This document shows, piece after piece, positions 19,249 to 27,618 of a DNA stretch of 64,000 bases. Position 1 is the stretch's first letter; the number at the start of each line of letters is the position of its first letter. A program made the translations under genes and the position numbers. The stretch comes from Proteiniclasticum sediminis (lineage in GTDB: Bacteria > Bacillota > Clostridia > Clostridiales > Clostridiaceae), in NCBI RefSeq assembly GCF_018128025.1, contig NZ_JAGSCS010000012.1:25746-89745 (forward strand), written 5' to 3'. Under the pieces are notes generated by a model that worked only from the letters and a program-made list of their open reading frames with translations, ran no database searches and was not told the DNA's origin.

Positions 19249-19266
19249 ACGAACGAAAAAACCAGG

Positions 19267-19297
19267 AAAAAATCCGCCTTTCGTGAGGCGGATTTTT
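19267..19297 (+). terminator. Terminator after the LtaS-like gene
   Basis: AAAAATCCGCCT and AGGCGGATTTTT form a strong stem with a six-base loop. Confidence 0.9.
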
Positions 19298-19353
19298 CTT
19301 TGGGCCTGAAGGGGAGGCTCTCCTGTGGATTTTCTTAAGAAAGCGAGAAGAAA

Positions 19354-19382
19354 TTGCACAAGAGGGTGGAATGGATTAGAAT
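19354..19382 (+). promoter_or_regulatory. Promoter of the gpsA-like gene
   Basis: TTGCAC (19354-19359) and TAGAAT (19377-19382) with a 17-base spacer lie 65 bases upstream of the start. Confidence 0.6.
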
Positions 19383-19447
19383 AGGGGATATGCACAACAG
19401 AATAGAAGCATGTTACATCAACTCATTGAAGAGAATGGAGAGAAAAG

Positions 19448-20404
19448 ATGAAGATTAGTGTAATCGGATGCGGAAGATGGGGCTCGTTCATCGCCTGGTA
19501 CCTGGACCGGAAAGGGCATGACGTGAGCCTTTATGGTCGCGCATCCTCCAAACATATGAAGGAATTTCAGGAGACCCGAACCAACGGGCTCATTACCCTG
19601 CCCGAGTCCATCGGCCTCACGGCGAACCTGGAAGAGGCGACCAAAGCGGAGGTCATCGTCATTTCCGTGAACTCCCAGGGGCTGCGGGCCCTGATGACGG
19701 AGCTGGCTCCCTTGGTCCTTCGGGACAAGATCTTTGTCCTTTGCATGAAGGGGATGGAGATCAGCACCGGAAAACGCCTCACAGAGGTCATGGCGGAGTT
19801 CACCGATGCCACCTGCAAAACCGCTGTCTGGCTGGGACCCGGCCATGTCCAGGAGTTCTACAAGGGCATTCCCAACTGCATGGTCATCGATTCTCAGGAG
19901 GAAGAGGTCAAAGAGCTGCTCATCCAGAACTTTTCCAATGACCTTATCCGCTTCTACTATGGCAATGACCTCATCGGCAACGAGATTGGCGGGGCGGCCA
20001 AGAATGTCATCGGTATTGCCGCGGGCATGCTGGACGGACTGCATCTGTCCTCCCTGAAGGGGGCCCTCATGTCCCGGGGAACCCGGGAAGTGTCCCGGCT
20101 CATCAAGGCCATGGGCGGCAATGAACTGTCGGCCTACGGATTATGCCATCTGGGCGACTACGAGGCCACGGTGTTTTCGCCCTTCAGCCACAACCGAACC
20201 TTCGGCGAAAGCTTCATTCGGGGAGAGGCCTATACGGACCTGGCCGAGGGCTACTATACGGTGAAGGCCCTCATGGCTCTCTCGGAAACCTACGGGGTGG
20301 ACCTTCCCATCACGGAAGCGGTGTATGCCGTACTCTATGAGGGTAAGGATCCCAAAGAAACCCTCAACGGACTCTTTGTCCGCAGCCTGAAGGAAGAGTT
20401 CTAA
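19448..20404 (+). CDS. gpsA: Glycerol-3-phosphate dehydrogenase-like protein
   Basis: The 318-residue protein opens with a Rossmann motif (ISVIGCGRWGSFIAWYL; GxGxxG) and contains the family helix IGGAAKNVIGIAAGMLDGL with the conserved catalytic lysine. It matches the NAD(P)-dependent glycerol-3-phosphate dehydrogenase superfamily, which reduces dihydroxyacetone phosphate for phospholipid synthesis. It is somewhat divergent from classic GpsA (GRWG in place of GSWG, variable substrate region), so a related 2-hydroxy-acid or sugar-phosphate substrate remains possible. It is monocistronic with its own promoter and terminator. Confidence 0.82.
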   Translation: MKISVIGCGRWGSFIAWYLDRKGHDVSLYGRASSKHMKEFQETRTNGLITLPESIGLTANLEEATKAEVIVISVNSQGLRALMTELAPLVLRDKIFVLCMKGMEISTGKRLTEVMAEFTDATCKTAVWLGPGHVQEFYKGIPNCMVIDSQEEEVKELLIQNFSNDLIRFYYGNDLIGNEIGGAAKNVIGIAAGMLDGLHLSSLKGALMSRGTREVSRLIKAMGGNELSAYGLCHLGDYEATVFSPFSHNRTFGESFIRGEAYTDLAEGYYTVKALMALSETYGVDLPITEAVYAVLYEGKDPKETLNGLFVRSLKEEF

Positions 20405-20468
20405 CCCAAAGAATGGTAAAACTTCCATGACATTTCTGTAAATCCCATGGGGAATGGGATAAAAGATG

Positions 20469-20496
20469 AAAGGACAGCCACTGAGGCTGTCCTTTT
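20469..20496. terminator. Terminator between gpsA-like gene and DUF362 gene
   Basis: AAAGGACAGCC (20469-20479) pairs with GGCTGTCCTTT (20485-20495), serving the convergent genes on both sides. Confidence 0.85.
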
Positions 20497-20508
20497 GGTT
20501 CCAAAGGA

Positions 20509-21828
20509 TTATCGGGTGAGGGCCGGTTCTTCCTGCTTGGAGAGTTTTTGCAGATCCGCATTGAGCTGGGAGAAGACGTACACCGGAGCGCAGCCGGGAT
20601 AGTAGGTGACGCTCTTGGCTAAAGCCGCGGCCTTCTCCACCTTATCCCTGGTGGGGAAGTATTTCCAGCAGTCGCCGGTGATGAAAAGATTCTTTCCCCG
20701 GGCAAATTCCGGATCGAAGTCTGGAACCCCACCGCCTAGAACGACGATTTCGCCATGCTCCTTCACCATTTTTCCCATGTCGATGCCCGTATTCACAAAG
20801 GAATCCAGGGCGCCCCGGACGTTGACGAAGCAGCCGGGACAGGTCTGCTGGGCAAAGACGGTGATTTCCTTGTACATGCCGATGGGGTCGCCATTGGGCC
20901 GTTTGAAGAAGCGGCGGACACTGGCCAGGGGTTCTCCGACAATTTCGATTTTCTCCAGGTCGATCTCGCCGAGACCGTCGGTGGCCGCGCAGCGCACAGC
21001 GGGGATTTCCATGGGTTCAAAGCCCATGATGGAGGAGCTCACGGCATCCACAGCCACGGTGTCCGTTCCGGCGATGATGAGGTTCATCTCCACGGGGGTT
21101 CCGGCGTGGGGGCCTTGCCCTTCCATGCCGATGATGGCATCGACTAAGGTCAGGTCAGCCTTGCGGATGCGATACATATCTGCCATCTTCTGTCCCAGAT
21201 CGATGCGGTGAACGCCCTGCTGCTGTCCCGAGGGGTGGACATTGGGGACGATGCCGTTCCAGTTCTTCAGGCCTAAGGTGACGGTGCCGGCCAGATGGAC
21301 TTTCAGCTTCGGCAGATTGATGACCACATCCGCATCCAGGAAGGGCTTAAAGACTTGGGCTTTCTTGAAGAAGGTGGCTCCGGGAACCTCCACGTCCACC
21401 AGTTCCTCTTCATCAAAGTAGATGATGCGGTCCGCTCCGCCGGCGATGGCGGCGGCGGTTAATCCGGCAGTTTCCAGAGCGGGCCGGGCTTTACCCACAT
21501 GCATGCCCAGGGAGGGATTGTCGCCAATCCAGATCTCTTTGGCTTTGGAGTTCTCCTTGAAATAAGACACAACGGCTTCAATGACGCGCGGATCCACCAC
21601 GGCAAAGCTTTCCGGCGGGGCAAGGAAGGCGATATTGGGCTTGATGAGCACCGTCTGGCCTTCATGGATGATGGCATCGGGGGAACCCACGGCCATCTCC
21701 ACGGCCTTTTTCACCACCTCCTTGATCTGTCGGATATCCTCTGGATTGCGGACGAACTTTCCGGCAAGAAACGAGGCATTTCCCGGCAGATGGCCGGATT
21801 TGACCACAGACACCTTGGCGTTGAACAT
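20509..21828 (-). CDS. DUF362 domain protein
   Basis: The 439-residue protein matches the DUF362 family: VLIKPNIAF, then VVINLPKLKVH and LGLKNWNGIVPNVHP are typical segments. Some DUF362 proteins carry ferredoxin-type clusters; here only a CPGC pair (about residues 327-330) and scattered cysteines are seen, so no 4Fe-4S domain is claimed. The ATG at 21828 has AAGGAGG seven bases upstream; a longer in-frame extension lacks a ribosome site. The function is unknown. Confidence 0.85.
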   Translation of the reverse strand: MFNAKVSVVKSGHLPGNASFLAGKFVRNPEDIRQIKEVVKKAVEMAVGSPDAIIHEGQTVLIKPNIAFLAPPESFAVVDPRVIEAVVSYFKENSKAKEIWIGDNPSLGMHVGKARPALETAGLTAAAIAGGADRIIYFDEEELVDVEVPGATFFKKAQVFKPFLDADVVINLPKLKVHLAGTVTLGLKNWNGIVPNVHPSGQQQGVHRIDLGQKMADMYRIRKADLTLVDAIIGMEGQGPHAGTPVEMNLIIAGTDTVAVDAVSSSIMGFEPMEIPAVRCAATDGLGEIDLEKIEIVGEPLASVRRFFKRPNGDPIGMYKEITVFAQQTCPGCFVNVRGALDSFVNTGIDMGKMVKEHGEIVVLGGGVPDFDPEFARGKNLFITGDCWKYFPTRDKVEKAAALAKSVTYYPGCAPVYVFSQLNADLQKLSKQEEPALTR

Positions 21829-22118
21829 GTCATGACCTCCTTTTCTTCTTAGGCAGCATTCCAGTTTCCTTAACAGGCTATCTACAAAATCACTATAGCC
21901 CTCCCTCTCCGGCAGTTCAAACGGAGCGGCCCCCCACGCCAGGGCAATGATGAATATTGTGAAGAAAAAATCATGAATATGGTTTCCTTGTGACAAAATT
22001 TAAACTTATCATGAATGGGCTTTCCCATCGGCGCTGCGAAATGGTACGATGAACCTGTAGAAGGCAAAAAAGGCTGTCTCTTGGGAGATGGCGTTAGCCC
22101 TGTCTGGGAGGGAATGTG

Positions 22119-22646
22119 ATGACACGAAAACTCACCTTTTCCGGTCTCATGGTGGCCTTGGGCGTGGTGCTTCCTCAACTGGTGCACCTGATCCTGGGAC
22201 CCACCGGGGGGAGCTTCATTCTCCCCATGCATTTTCCCGTGTTTGTGGCGGCCTTTCTTCTGGGCCCCGGGACGGCAGCGCTGATATCGCTTTTGATGCT
22301 GACCATTAGCTTTTTCCTCACGGGAATGCCGCCGGTGCCCATTCTCTATTTCATGGCAGCGGAGCTGCCCATTTACGCATTAGTTGCGGGAACCCTTTAT
22401 CAGCGGCTGCATGTTCCTTTACCCGGATCCCTGCTTCTGGCCATGTTGGCAGGCCGAGGCGCCATGGCCCTTGCGGTATATGGCCTGCAGTTTGCCCTGC
22501 AGCTTCACCTGTCCCCAGGGGTCTATGTGGCGGGCGCCCTGACCAAGGGCCTGGTGGGGGCACTGCTGCAGCTTCTGGTCATCCCGGTCCTGATGAAACT
22601 GTTGGAAAAGGAGGAGATTGCCCATGGAAGGGTACGCACGAATTGA
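22119..22646 (+). CDS. ECF transporter S component
   Basis: This 175-residue, five- to six-helix membrane protein starts TRKLTFSGLMVALGVVLPQ and has LGPTGGSFILPMHFPVF and the LAGRGAMALAVY helix, typical of vitamin-binding S components that share an energising module encoded elsewhere. The vitamin cannot be read from the sequence. A GTG at 22116 and the ATG at 22119 are both close to GGGAGGG; the ATG has better spacing. The leader holds a stem around 22070-22105 (AGGCT...AGCCC with inner TCTC/GAGA) that fits no riboswitch I know. Confidence 0.75.
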   Translation: MTRKLTFSGLMVALGVVLPQLVHLILGPTGGSFILPMHFPVFVAAFLLGPGTAALISLLMLTISFFLTGMPPVPILYFMAAELPIYALVAGTLYQRLHVPLPGSLLLAMLAGRGAMALAVYGLQFALQLHLSPGVYVAGALTKGLVGALLQLLVIPVLMKLLEKEEIAHGRVRTN

Positions 22647-23049
22647 GGATTTGGAAAAGCTAAAGGCCAGCTGCGTCATCCGGGAAGATGGCCGGGTGAT
22701 TTTCTCATCGGACTATTCCGGAATCCGGCCGCTCCTGGAGTTCATCAAAAGTGCCCATACCTCTTCAGGGGAGCTCAGCCTGGCGGATAAAGCTGTGGGA
22801 AAAGCCGCAGCCTGGCTGATCCTGCGGGCGGGCATTCGGCAGGTGGCCACGCCGAGGATGAGCGCCGATGCCCTGAGTTTGCTCCACCAGGAAGACATCC
22901 GCTGCCATTACGTGGAACTGGTTCCGAAGATGCTCAACCGTTCAGGCAGAGGACCCTGTATTTTTGATGAAACCATCCAGGGGGCCAAGACCTCCCAGGA
23001 AGCCTACCTGCTGCTGGCGAAAAAGATGGAGGAACTTCGGCAGAGTTAA
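22624..23049 (+). CDS. DUF1893 family protein
   Basis: The 141-residue protein has the DUF1893 pattern: SCVIREDGRVIFSSDYSGIRPLLEFI, DKAVGKAAAWLIL and a C-terminal NRSGRGPCIFDETIQG. DUF1893 is thought to have a cytidine deaminase-like fold, but no function is known. GGAGGAG at 22610-22616 places the start at ATG 22624, inside the upstream S-component gene, so both are co-translated. That pairing hints at a role tied to the imported compound, which is only inference. Confidence 0.75.
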   Translation: MEGYARIEDLEKLKASCVIREDGRVIFSSDYSGIRPLLEFIKSAHTSSGELSLADKAVGKAAAWLILRAGIRQVATPRMSADALSLLHQEDIRCHYVELVPKMLNRSGRGPCIFDETIQGAKTSQEAYLLLAKKMEELRQS

Positions 23050-23059
23050 GAAAAATATC

Positions 23060-23088
23060 TTGAAGATATCGTTTACTTCCGCTATAAT
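23060..23088 (+). promoter_or_regulatory. Promoter of the FMN-binding lipoprotein gene
   Basis: TTGAAG (23060-23065), a 17-base spacer and a perfect TATAAT (23083-23088) form a strong sigma-A promoter about 105 bases upstream of the gene. Confidence 0.8.
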
Positions 23089-23105
23089 TGTTAATGAATT
23101 AACCA
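23088..23105 (+). promoter_or_regulatory. Rex-like operator
   Basis: TTGTTAATGAATTAACCA matches the clostridial Rex consensus TTGTTAA-N4-TTAACAA at all but one defined base. It begins on the last base of the -10, an ideal repressor position. Rex senses the NADH/NAD ratio and represses redox genes when NADH is low. No rex gene is in the window. Confidence 0.6.
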
Positions 23106-23159
23106 ATAGTGTAAATATTGTTGAAATATTATTAACAATGAACAATATTTACCATTGGT
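23102..23159 (+). repeat. Long inverted repeat in the lipoprotein leader
   Basis: GTAAATATTGTT (23111-23122) pairs perfectly with AACAATATTTAC (23141-23152). The pairing extends outward through ACCAAT (23102-23107) and ATTGGT (23154-23159) with a small bulge. The region is AT-rich and lies in the 5' leader. It could stabilise mRNA or be a second operator. Confidence 0.6.
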
Positions 23160-23192
23160 CTACGGGGAAAATATTTAACGGAGGGTAGAAAC

Positions 23193-24872
23193 ATGAAAAA
23201 GACCATCTCAGTTCTTCTGTCAACATGTCTGGTTCTGAGTCTTGCTGCCTGCTCCAAAAGCGGCGGAGATGTCAAAACCTTGACCGGCACGGGTAAAGGG
23301 TATGGCGGAGACATCACCGTCACCGTGACGAAAGAAGGGGACAAGATCACCAAGGTGGAAGCCAAGGGTGATAAGGAAACCCCAGCCGTGGGCGGAAAAG
23401 CCATCACGGATCTTCCTGCAAAGATTGTTGCTGCGAACTCTGCCGACGTGGATGTCATCGCTGGGGCCACGGTCACCAGCCGCGGCATCATTTATGCGGT
23501 GAAAAACGCACTGGATCCCAAGGCCAATCCCTGGCCCATGGAAAGCAATGAAACTCCTGGAGAAGTGGGCGCCTCTGATGTCTTTTTGGGCTTCGGCATG
23601 ACCAGCACTGGCCGTAAGGGACCCGGATCCGACGACAAGGAAGTCCAGGTCTGGAGCTTTAACCAGGTTCTCGCCAGCGCTCTCTTTGACGGCGACGGCA
23701 AGATTCTTTATCTGAAGGTGGACCAGGTGGAAGTGGCCACGCCAAACTATGACGGCGATGGTATGCCCCATCTTTCCGGATTCCCCGGACAGGGCGGCTA
23801 CAATTTCGACTCCGACCATGATGAGAAAATCGACAGCATGACGGAAGATACGGAAGACAACTACAAGGCGGAGATCAATCTCTGGCAGACCAAGCGTCAG
23901 CGCGGCGACAACTACAAAGTCGGCATCGGCACCTGGTCCAGCCAGATGAATGCCTTTGAGAAACTCTTTGTGGGCAAAACCGTAAAAGAAGTGGAAGACT
24001 GGTTCAAGAAATATACCTCTGACCGCAATGGCAGACCGCTGAAGGACGGAGCAGAAGATGCTGCGGACAAGGCAAAGTATGATGCGCTTACTGCGGATGA
24101 CAAGGCCATGCTGGCCGATGTTACCACCAGCGCCACCATGAGCTTAAAAGACGGCCATGGCGACATCATCGGCGCCATCAAGGAAGCCTATGAGAAGAAA
24201 ATGGCCCTGAAGGTCACGGAAGCCGAATCCATGGGACTGGGCGTTTCCTTTACCCCCAGAATCGGCCCCGGAAAAGACTCCACAGAGACTCAGGTATACA
24301 GCTTCAATCAGGTTTATGCCACCACCCTCTTCGACAAGGACGGCAAGATTGTCGCCATCCATGTGGATCAGCTGGAAGTAGCCACCCCCAACTATGACGG
24401 CGAAGGTATGCCGCATTTCAGCGGATTCCCCGGACAGGGCGGCTATAACTATGATGAAAACCACGATGAGAAGATTGAAGGCAAAACCGCAGATACCGAA
24501 GAGAACTTCTTTGCCGAAGTGGAAAGCTGGGTTACCAAGCGCGACCGCGGCGAAGGCTACAAGGTGGGCATCGGCACCTGGACCAGCCAGATGGATGCCT
24601 TCGAAAAACTCTTCATCGGCAAAACCGTGACGGAAGTGGAAGACTGGTTCAAGAAATACACCTCCGACCGCAACGGCAGACCGCTGAAGGACGGCGCAGA
24701 AGATGCTGCAGACAAGGCCAAGTATGATGCCCTGACGGCAGAAGAAAAAGCCATGCTGGCCGATGTCACCGCCAGCGCCACCATGAGCCTCAATGACGGC
24801 CATGGCGATATCGTGAAAGCCATCAAGGCATCCTTCGAGAGCAAAGTGACCATCAACCTGAAGGTCAAATAA
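23193..24872 (+). CDS. FMN-binding lipoprotein with duplicated C-terminal domain
   Basis: The 559-residue protein has a signal peptide with lipobox SLAAC (Cys20). Residues 25-110 form an FMN_bind domain ending VDVIAGATVTSRG, where the threonine of the related Rnf/Nqr subunits carries covalent FMN. The remainder is two tandem copies of about 215 residues (roughly 131-345 and 346-559), each with SFNQV, HVDQLEVATPNYDG-like, SGFPGQGGYN, VGIGTW, VEDWFKKYTSDRNGRPLKDG and DGHGDI. I do not recognise this repeat. The protein is probably an extracytoplasmic redox component. A Rex-like operator supports a redox link. GGAGGG before the ATG sets the start. Confidence 0.8.
   Translation: MKKTISVLLSTCLVLSLAACSKSGGDVKTLTGTGKGYGGDITVTVTKEGDKITKVEAKGDKETPAVGGKAITDLPAKIVAANSADVDVIAGATVTSRGIIYAVKNALDPKANPWPMESNETPGEVGASDVFLGFGMTSTGRKGPGSDDKEVQVWSFNQVLASALFDGDGKILYLKVDQVEVATPNYDGDGMPHLSGFPGQGGYNFDSDHDEKIDSMTEDTEDNYKAEINLWQTKRQRGDNYKVGIGTWSSQMNAFEKLFVGKTVKEVEDWFKKYTSDRNGRPLKDGAEDAADKAKYDALTADDKAMLADVTTSATMSLKDGHGDIIGAIKEAYEKKMALKVTEAESMGLGVSFTPRIGPGKDSTETQVYSFNQVYATTLFDKDGKIVAIHVDQLEVATPNYDGEGMPHFSGFPGQGGYNYDENHDEKIEGKTADTEENFFAEVESWVTKRDRGEGYKVGIGTWTSQMDAFEKLFIGKTVTEVEDWFKKYTSDRNGRPLKDGAEDAADKAKYDALTAEEKAMLADVTASATMSLNDGHGDIVKAIKASFESKVTINLKVK
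23571..24860 (+). repeat. Internal tandem duplication, 645-base period
   Basis: Matching segments recur with an exact offset of 645 bases: GTGGAAGACT at 23991 and 24636, and the SFNQV codons at 23658 and 24303. The 3' part of each unit (VEDWFKK through AMLADV) is nearly identical in protein and very similar in DNA, while the 5' part has diverged, which suggests either uneven selection or partial gene conversion. Confidence 0.85.
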
Positions 24873-24903
24873 CCGCAACTTCGTTTCCTCATGATACAAC
24901 AGT

Positions 24904-24940
24904 CATCCCCGGGATAGAGCGCTGCTCTTTCCCGGGGATG
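24904..24940 (+). terminator. Terminator after the FMN-binding lipoprotein gene
   Basis: CATCCCCGGG (24904-24913) pairs with CCCGGGGATG (24931-24940), with an inner AGAGC/GCTCT stem, followed by TTCTTTTTCTT. Confidence 0.9.
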
Positions 24941-24980
24941 TTCTTTTTCTTGGCATGGAAAGGGGACGGACGAAAGGGCT

Positions 24981-25868
24981 TCAGGGCTGAAGAGGCAATG
25001 TGCAGCGAATCAGGGCTGCCTCCTCTCGGAATCCTTCGTGGGTATAGAGCTTCACCGCCGAATCATTGGCGCCGTTGACGCTGAGAACGGCGGTGGTGAA
25101 TCCCTCTTCCCGGGCGAAGGCGAGGATGTGGCGAAGGAGAACCTTGCCCAGGCCCCTTCCCTGATGGGAAGGAAGCACGGCCACCGGTCCGATGTTCACC
25201 GCCGGCTCCTCCTCGAAGCTGTCCAGGCCTGCCCGGATCACCGCCACGGGGGTTTCCCCCTCCAGCAGAAACTGCATGCCTCCTGGCAGGTAGGTGGATC
25301 CTTCATAGAGGGACGCTATGGATTCCGGGGTGAGGGAAGGATAAGTCGTGAAGGCCAGATTTCGGATTTCCGCCCAAAGGGCATTGTCCTCTTGGGGCTG
25401 AAAAGGACGAAAGGCAAAGCCCGGCGGAAGGACGGGCGGCTTCGCGCAGAGGGGATGATAGACCAGGAAGTAGTGCGTGCTTCCCGGGAGAAATCCCAAG
25501 GCTTTCAGGATTTCCAAATATGCAGGATCCTTTTTATAGGCGAAAATAAAGAAATTTGAGAGGCCCGCACCATGGGGGATCAGCGCATCCAGGAGCTGCC
25601 GGTAGTGGCCTAGATCCTGGGTTTTCGCATGGAGGATCCGAAATCGGGATTCCTTGCCCCGCCGGTGATAGTCATCCAGGAGAAGCGCCGCGGCCCCCAG
25701 GACGTCGCCCTGGGGATTTCGAAGGAGATAGGCAGGGTTTTCTCCGTTGGGGAGGAAAACCTCCAGGTCCTCGTCGTAGAGGTTGGAATCGTCGATCTCC
25801 TGGCGATGCTCCCGGCAGTAAGTTAAAAACAGTTCCAGATTTTTTGGGGTGACAGCTTCAATGCTCAT
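24981..25868 (-). CDS. GNAT-family acetyltransferase, 295 residues
   Basis: The C-terminal half (about 155-295) is a clear GNAT domain: VNIGPVAVLPSHQGRGLGKVLL is the acetyl-CoA loop and LYTHEGF the end motif. The N-terminal half looks like a degenerate second GNAT fold (AYLLRNPQGDVLGAAAL, then LEILKALGFLPG). Two-domain GNATs include mycothiol synthase-like enzymes, but the substrate here is unknown. The ATG at 25868 overlaps the nitroreductase stop by four bases, so the two are co-expressed. Confidence 0.82.
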   Translation of the reverse strand: MSIEAVTPKNLELFLTYCREHRQEIDDSNLYDEDLEVFLPNGENPAYLLRNPQGDVLGAAALLLDDYHRRGKESRFRILHAKTQDLGHYRQLLDALIPHGAGLSNFFIFAYKKDPAYLEILKALGFLPGSTHYFLVYHPLCAKPPVLPPGFAFRPFQPQEDNALWAEIRNLAFTTYPSLTPESIASLYEGSTYLPGGMQFLLEGETPVAVIRAGLDSFEEEPAVNIGPVAVLPSHQGRGLGKVLLRHILAFAREEGFTTAVLSVNGANDSAVKLYTHEGFREEAALIRCTLPLQP

Positions 25869-26620
25869 GGCTGGTCCTCCGTAAGAAAAGGGGTCAGGTA
25901 AACCTTGGCTGATCGGTTCATTTCCCGGGCAAAGGCTGAATGGTACTTGCGAAGACAGAAGGCCTGAAGGTCCGCCTGTACATCTTTGGGGGGATAGCCC
26001 CCGGCGGCATGGCGCTGGCCATGCATGGCCAGATGTTCCTCCGGCGTCAGTTTCCGGTACCGGTTTTCCTGGACGATATACTGGGCGGAAAATCGGGCAG
26101 GTTTCTTTCGCAGCTTCTGGGATTCCTGGGGATATCCGTAGACCACCATGGCGGCGGGAAGGACATAGGGAGGAAGATCGAGAAAAGAGGAAACCTCTTC
26201 GGCATTCTCCAGGATGTCCCCGATGTAGCAGGAGCCCACCCCCAGGGATTCCGCTGCCACGACGCTGTTTTGCGCCGCGATGAGGGCATCGGCGTAAGCC
26301 AGAAGAAGATCCCCTTCCCCGGGCTTTCTGGGCTGGCAGTTCGCCACGGTAAAGGCATCCACCCACCGCTGATAATCCGCCAGGAAGATCAGCACCAGGG
26401 GAGCCTTGGCAATGAAGGGCTGGTGATCACAGGTGATGGCTAGCCGGTCTTTCAGGGTCTGATCCGTGATGTCCAGAATGGTGTAGAGCATCATGGCCCC
26501 CGCCGTGGGCGCTTCCATGGCGCCCTGGAGGATCGCTTCCTTCACCTCCGGTTCCACGGGGCGGTCCTCAAAGAGGCGCACAGATTTTCGGTTTTTTAGG
26601 GACATGAGGATTTCATTCAT
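25865..26620 (-). CDS. Nitroreductase-family FMN oxidoreductase
   Basis: The 251-residue protein has the nitroreductase start NRKSVRLFEDRPVEPEVKEAI with APTAGAMMLY for FMN phosphate binding, and ESLGVGSCYIGDILEN in the middle. These flavoenzymes reduce nitro compounds or quinones with NAD(P)H. The ATG at 26620 is preferred over an upstream GTG at 26632 because AAGGAG then lies about ten bases away. It leads a two-gene operon with the GNAT gene. Confidence 0.88.
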   Translation of the reverse strand: MNEILMSLKNRKSVRLFEDRPVEPEVKEAILQGAMEAPTAGAMMLYTILDITDQTLKDRLAITCDHQPFIAKAPLVLIFLADYQRWVDAFTVANCQPRKPGEGDLLLAYADALIAAQNSVVAAESLGVGSCYIGDILENAEEVSSFLDLPPYVLPAAMVVYGYPQESQKLRKKPARFSAQYIVQENRYRKLTPEEHLAMHGQRHAAGGYPPKDVQADLQAFCLRKYHSAFAREMNRSAKVYLTPFLTEDQP

Positions 26621-26816
26621 CGGTTCGTTCACTCCTTCCGAAGGACAAACCCAAAGAAAGGTTTATCCTTATTCCCATGGTAGCATAGGCGAAAGGGGGA
26701 ATACAGAAGGCCAAAGAGAAGATTTTCCGAATATTTTGCCGGTGTTCATGGATTTTTTGCATCTTATGTCTTTGCCTGTGGTAAGGTGAAGAAAATCCAG
26801 GGAAGGAGATGAAGTT

Positions 26817-27545
26817 ATGGGAAAGAAAATCGCCATGGGAATCCTTCTTCTTGTGCTTCTTGGGGGAGGGCTGTTCTTTCTAACCCCCAACCGGTACCGG
26901 TTAGCGCTGAAAAATTACCTCCTCCTCAGCCGGGCCAAGACCCTGGCGGTGGAGTACCGCTTGGAAATGGGAAGCGGAAATCCACCCCTAAAAGTTTTCG
27001 GCAACATTTCCCTGGATCGCAGCACAGACCGGAGCCTCACCACAGTGGCGCTGGCCTTAGGCCCCCTGGGAGAGCGGGAGCTCCTGAGGATCTATCAGGA
27101 GGGAGAAAGAGCTTACCATAAATTCAGTCTGCCCTTCGCCTCCTGGTCAAAAGGCAGTGTGCCCGTGGCAGAAGGGGCCGATCCCGCCAGGCTTTCCGCC
27201 CTCTGGTCCAATAAAAATCTTGCCGGATTTCTCCGCCTCCTCACCCAGATGGAGAGAAGCCAAGAGGAGAATCTGCAGGTGTTCAGCACATCCACCCTAT
27301 GGACAGAAGAGGAGCTGAAGGCTCTCCTCGCTACACTCCTGGGCTGGGATTCGGAGGCCTGGACCATTTCTTCCTATGACTTTCGCATGACGTTTCGCCA
27401 GAGCGATGATCTTTTGCAGGACCTTTCCCTGAAGATTACCCATAGCATCCAGAATGTGGTGGTGGAGAGTCGGATTTCCCTGACCTTGGGTTCCCTGAAC
27501 GGCTTCCCGGAGATCCCCGTACCGGAGGGCTTACCCCCTTCCTGA
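26817..27545 (+). CDS. Hypothetical membrane-anchored protein, 242 residues
   Basis: I do not recognise this protein. Residues 1-22 form one hydrophobic helix (IAMGILLLVLLGGGLFFL) after MGKK, acting as an uncleaved signal or membrane anchor; there is no lipobox. The rest is predicted extracytoplasmic with alternating strands and repeated Leu/Ser. AAGGAGATGAAGTT precedes the ATG. The 11-base element GCCTGTGGTAA lies 33 bases upstream of its start and also 34 bases upstream of the next gene. Confidence 0.65.
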   Translation: MGKKIAMGILLLVLLGGGLFFLTPNRYRLALKNYLLLSRAKTLAVEYRLEMGSGNPPLKVFGNISLDRSTDRSLTTVALALGPLGERELLRIYQEGERAYHKFSLPFASWSKGSVPVAEGADPARLSALWSNKNLAGFLRLLTQMERSQEENLQVFSTSTLWTEEELKALLATLLGWDSEAWTISSYDFRMTFRQSDDLLQDLSLKITHSIQNVVVESRISLTLGSLNGFPEIPVPEGLPPS

Positions 27546-27618
27546 TCCGCGCTTTGGGGTTTTCATCTCTCTTGGCCTGTGGTAACGTAGAAGGAAAAGA
27601 CCCCGGAGAGGAGAGAGG

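Noticed and set aside
18028-19395. A 455-codon open frame on the minus strand
   Set aside because: It lies opposite the LtaS-like gene, whose motifs and codon pattern are clear; the frame is a by-product of high GC and has no recognisable domain.
22070-22110. Riboswitch before the ECF S-component gene
   Set aside because: The stem does not match the conserved cores of TPP, THF, cobalamin, preQ1 or FMN riboswitches as far as I can tell.
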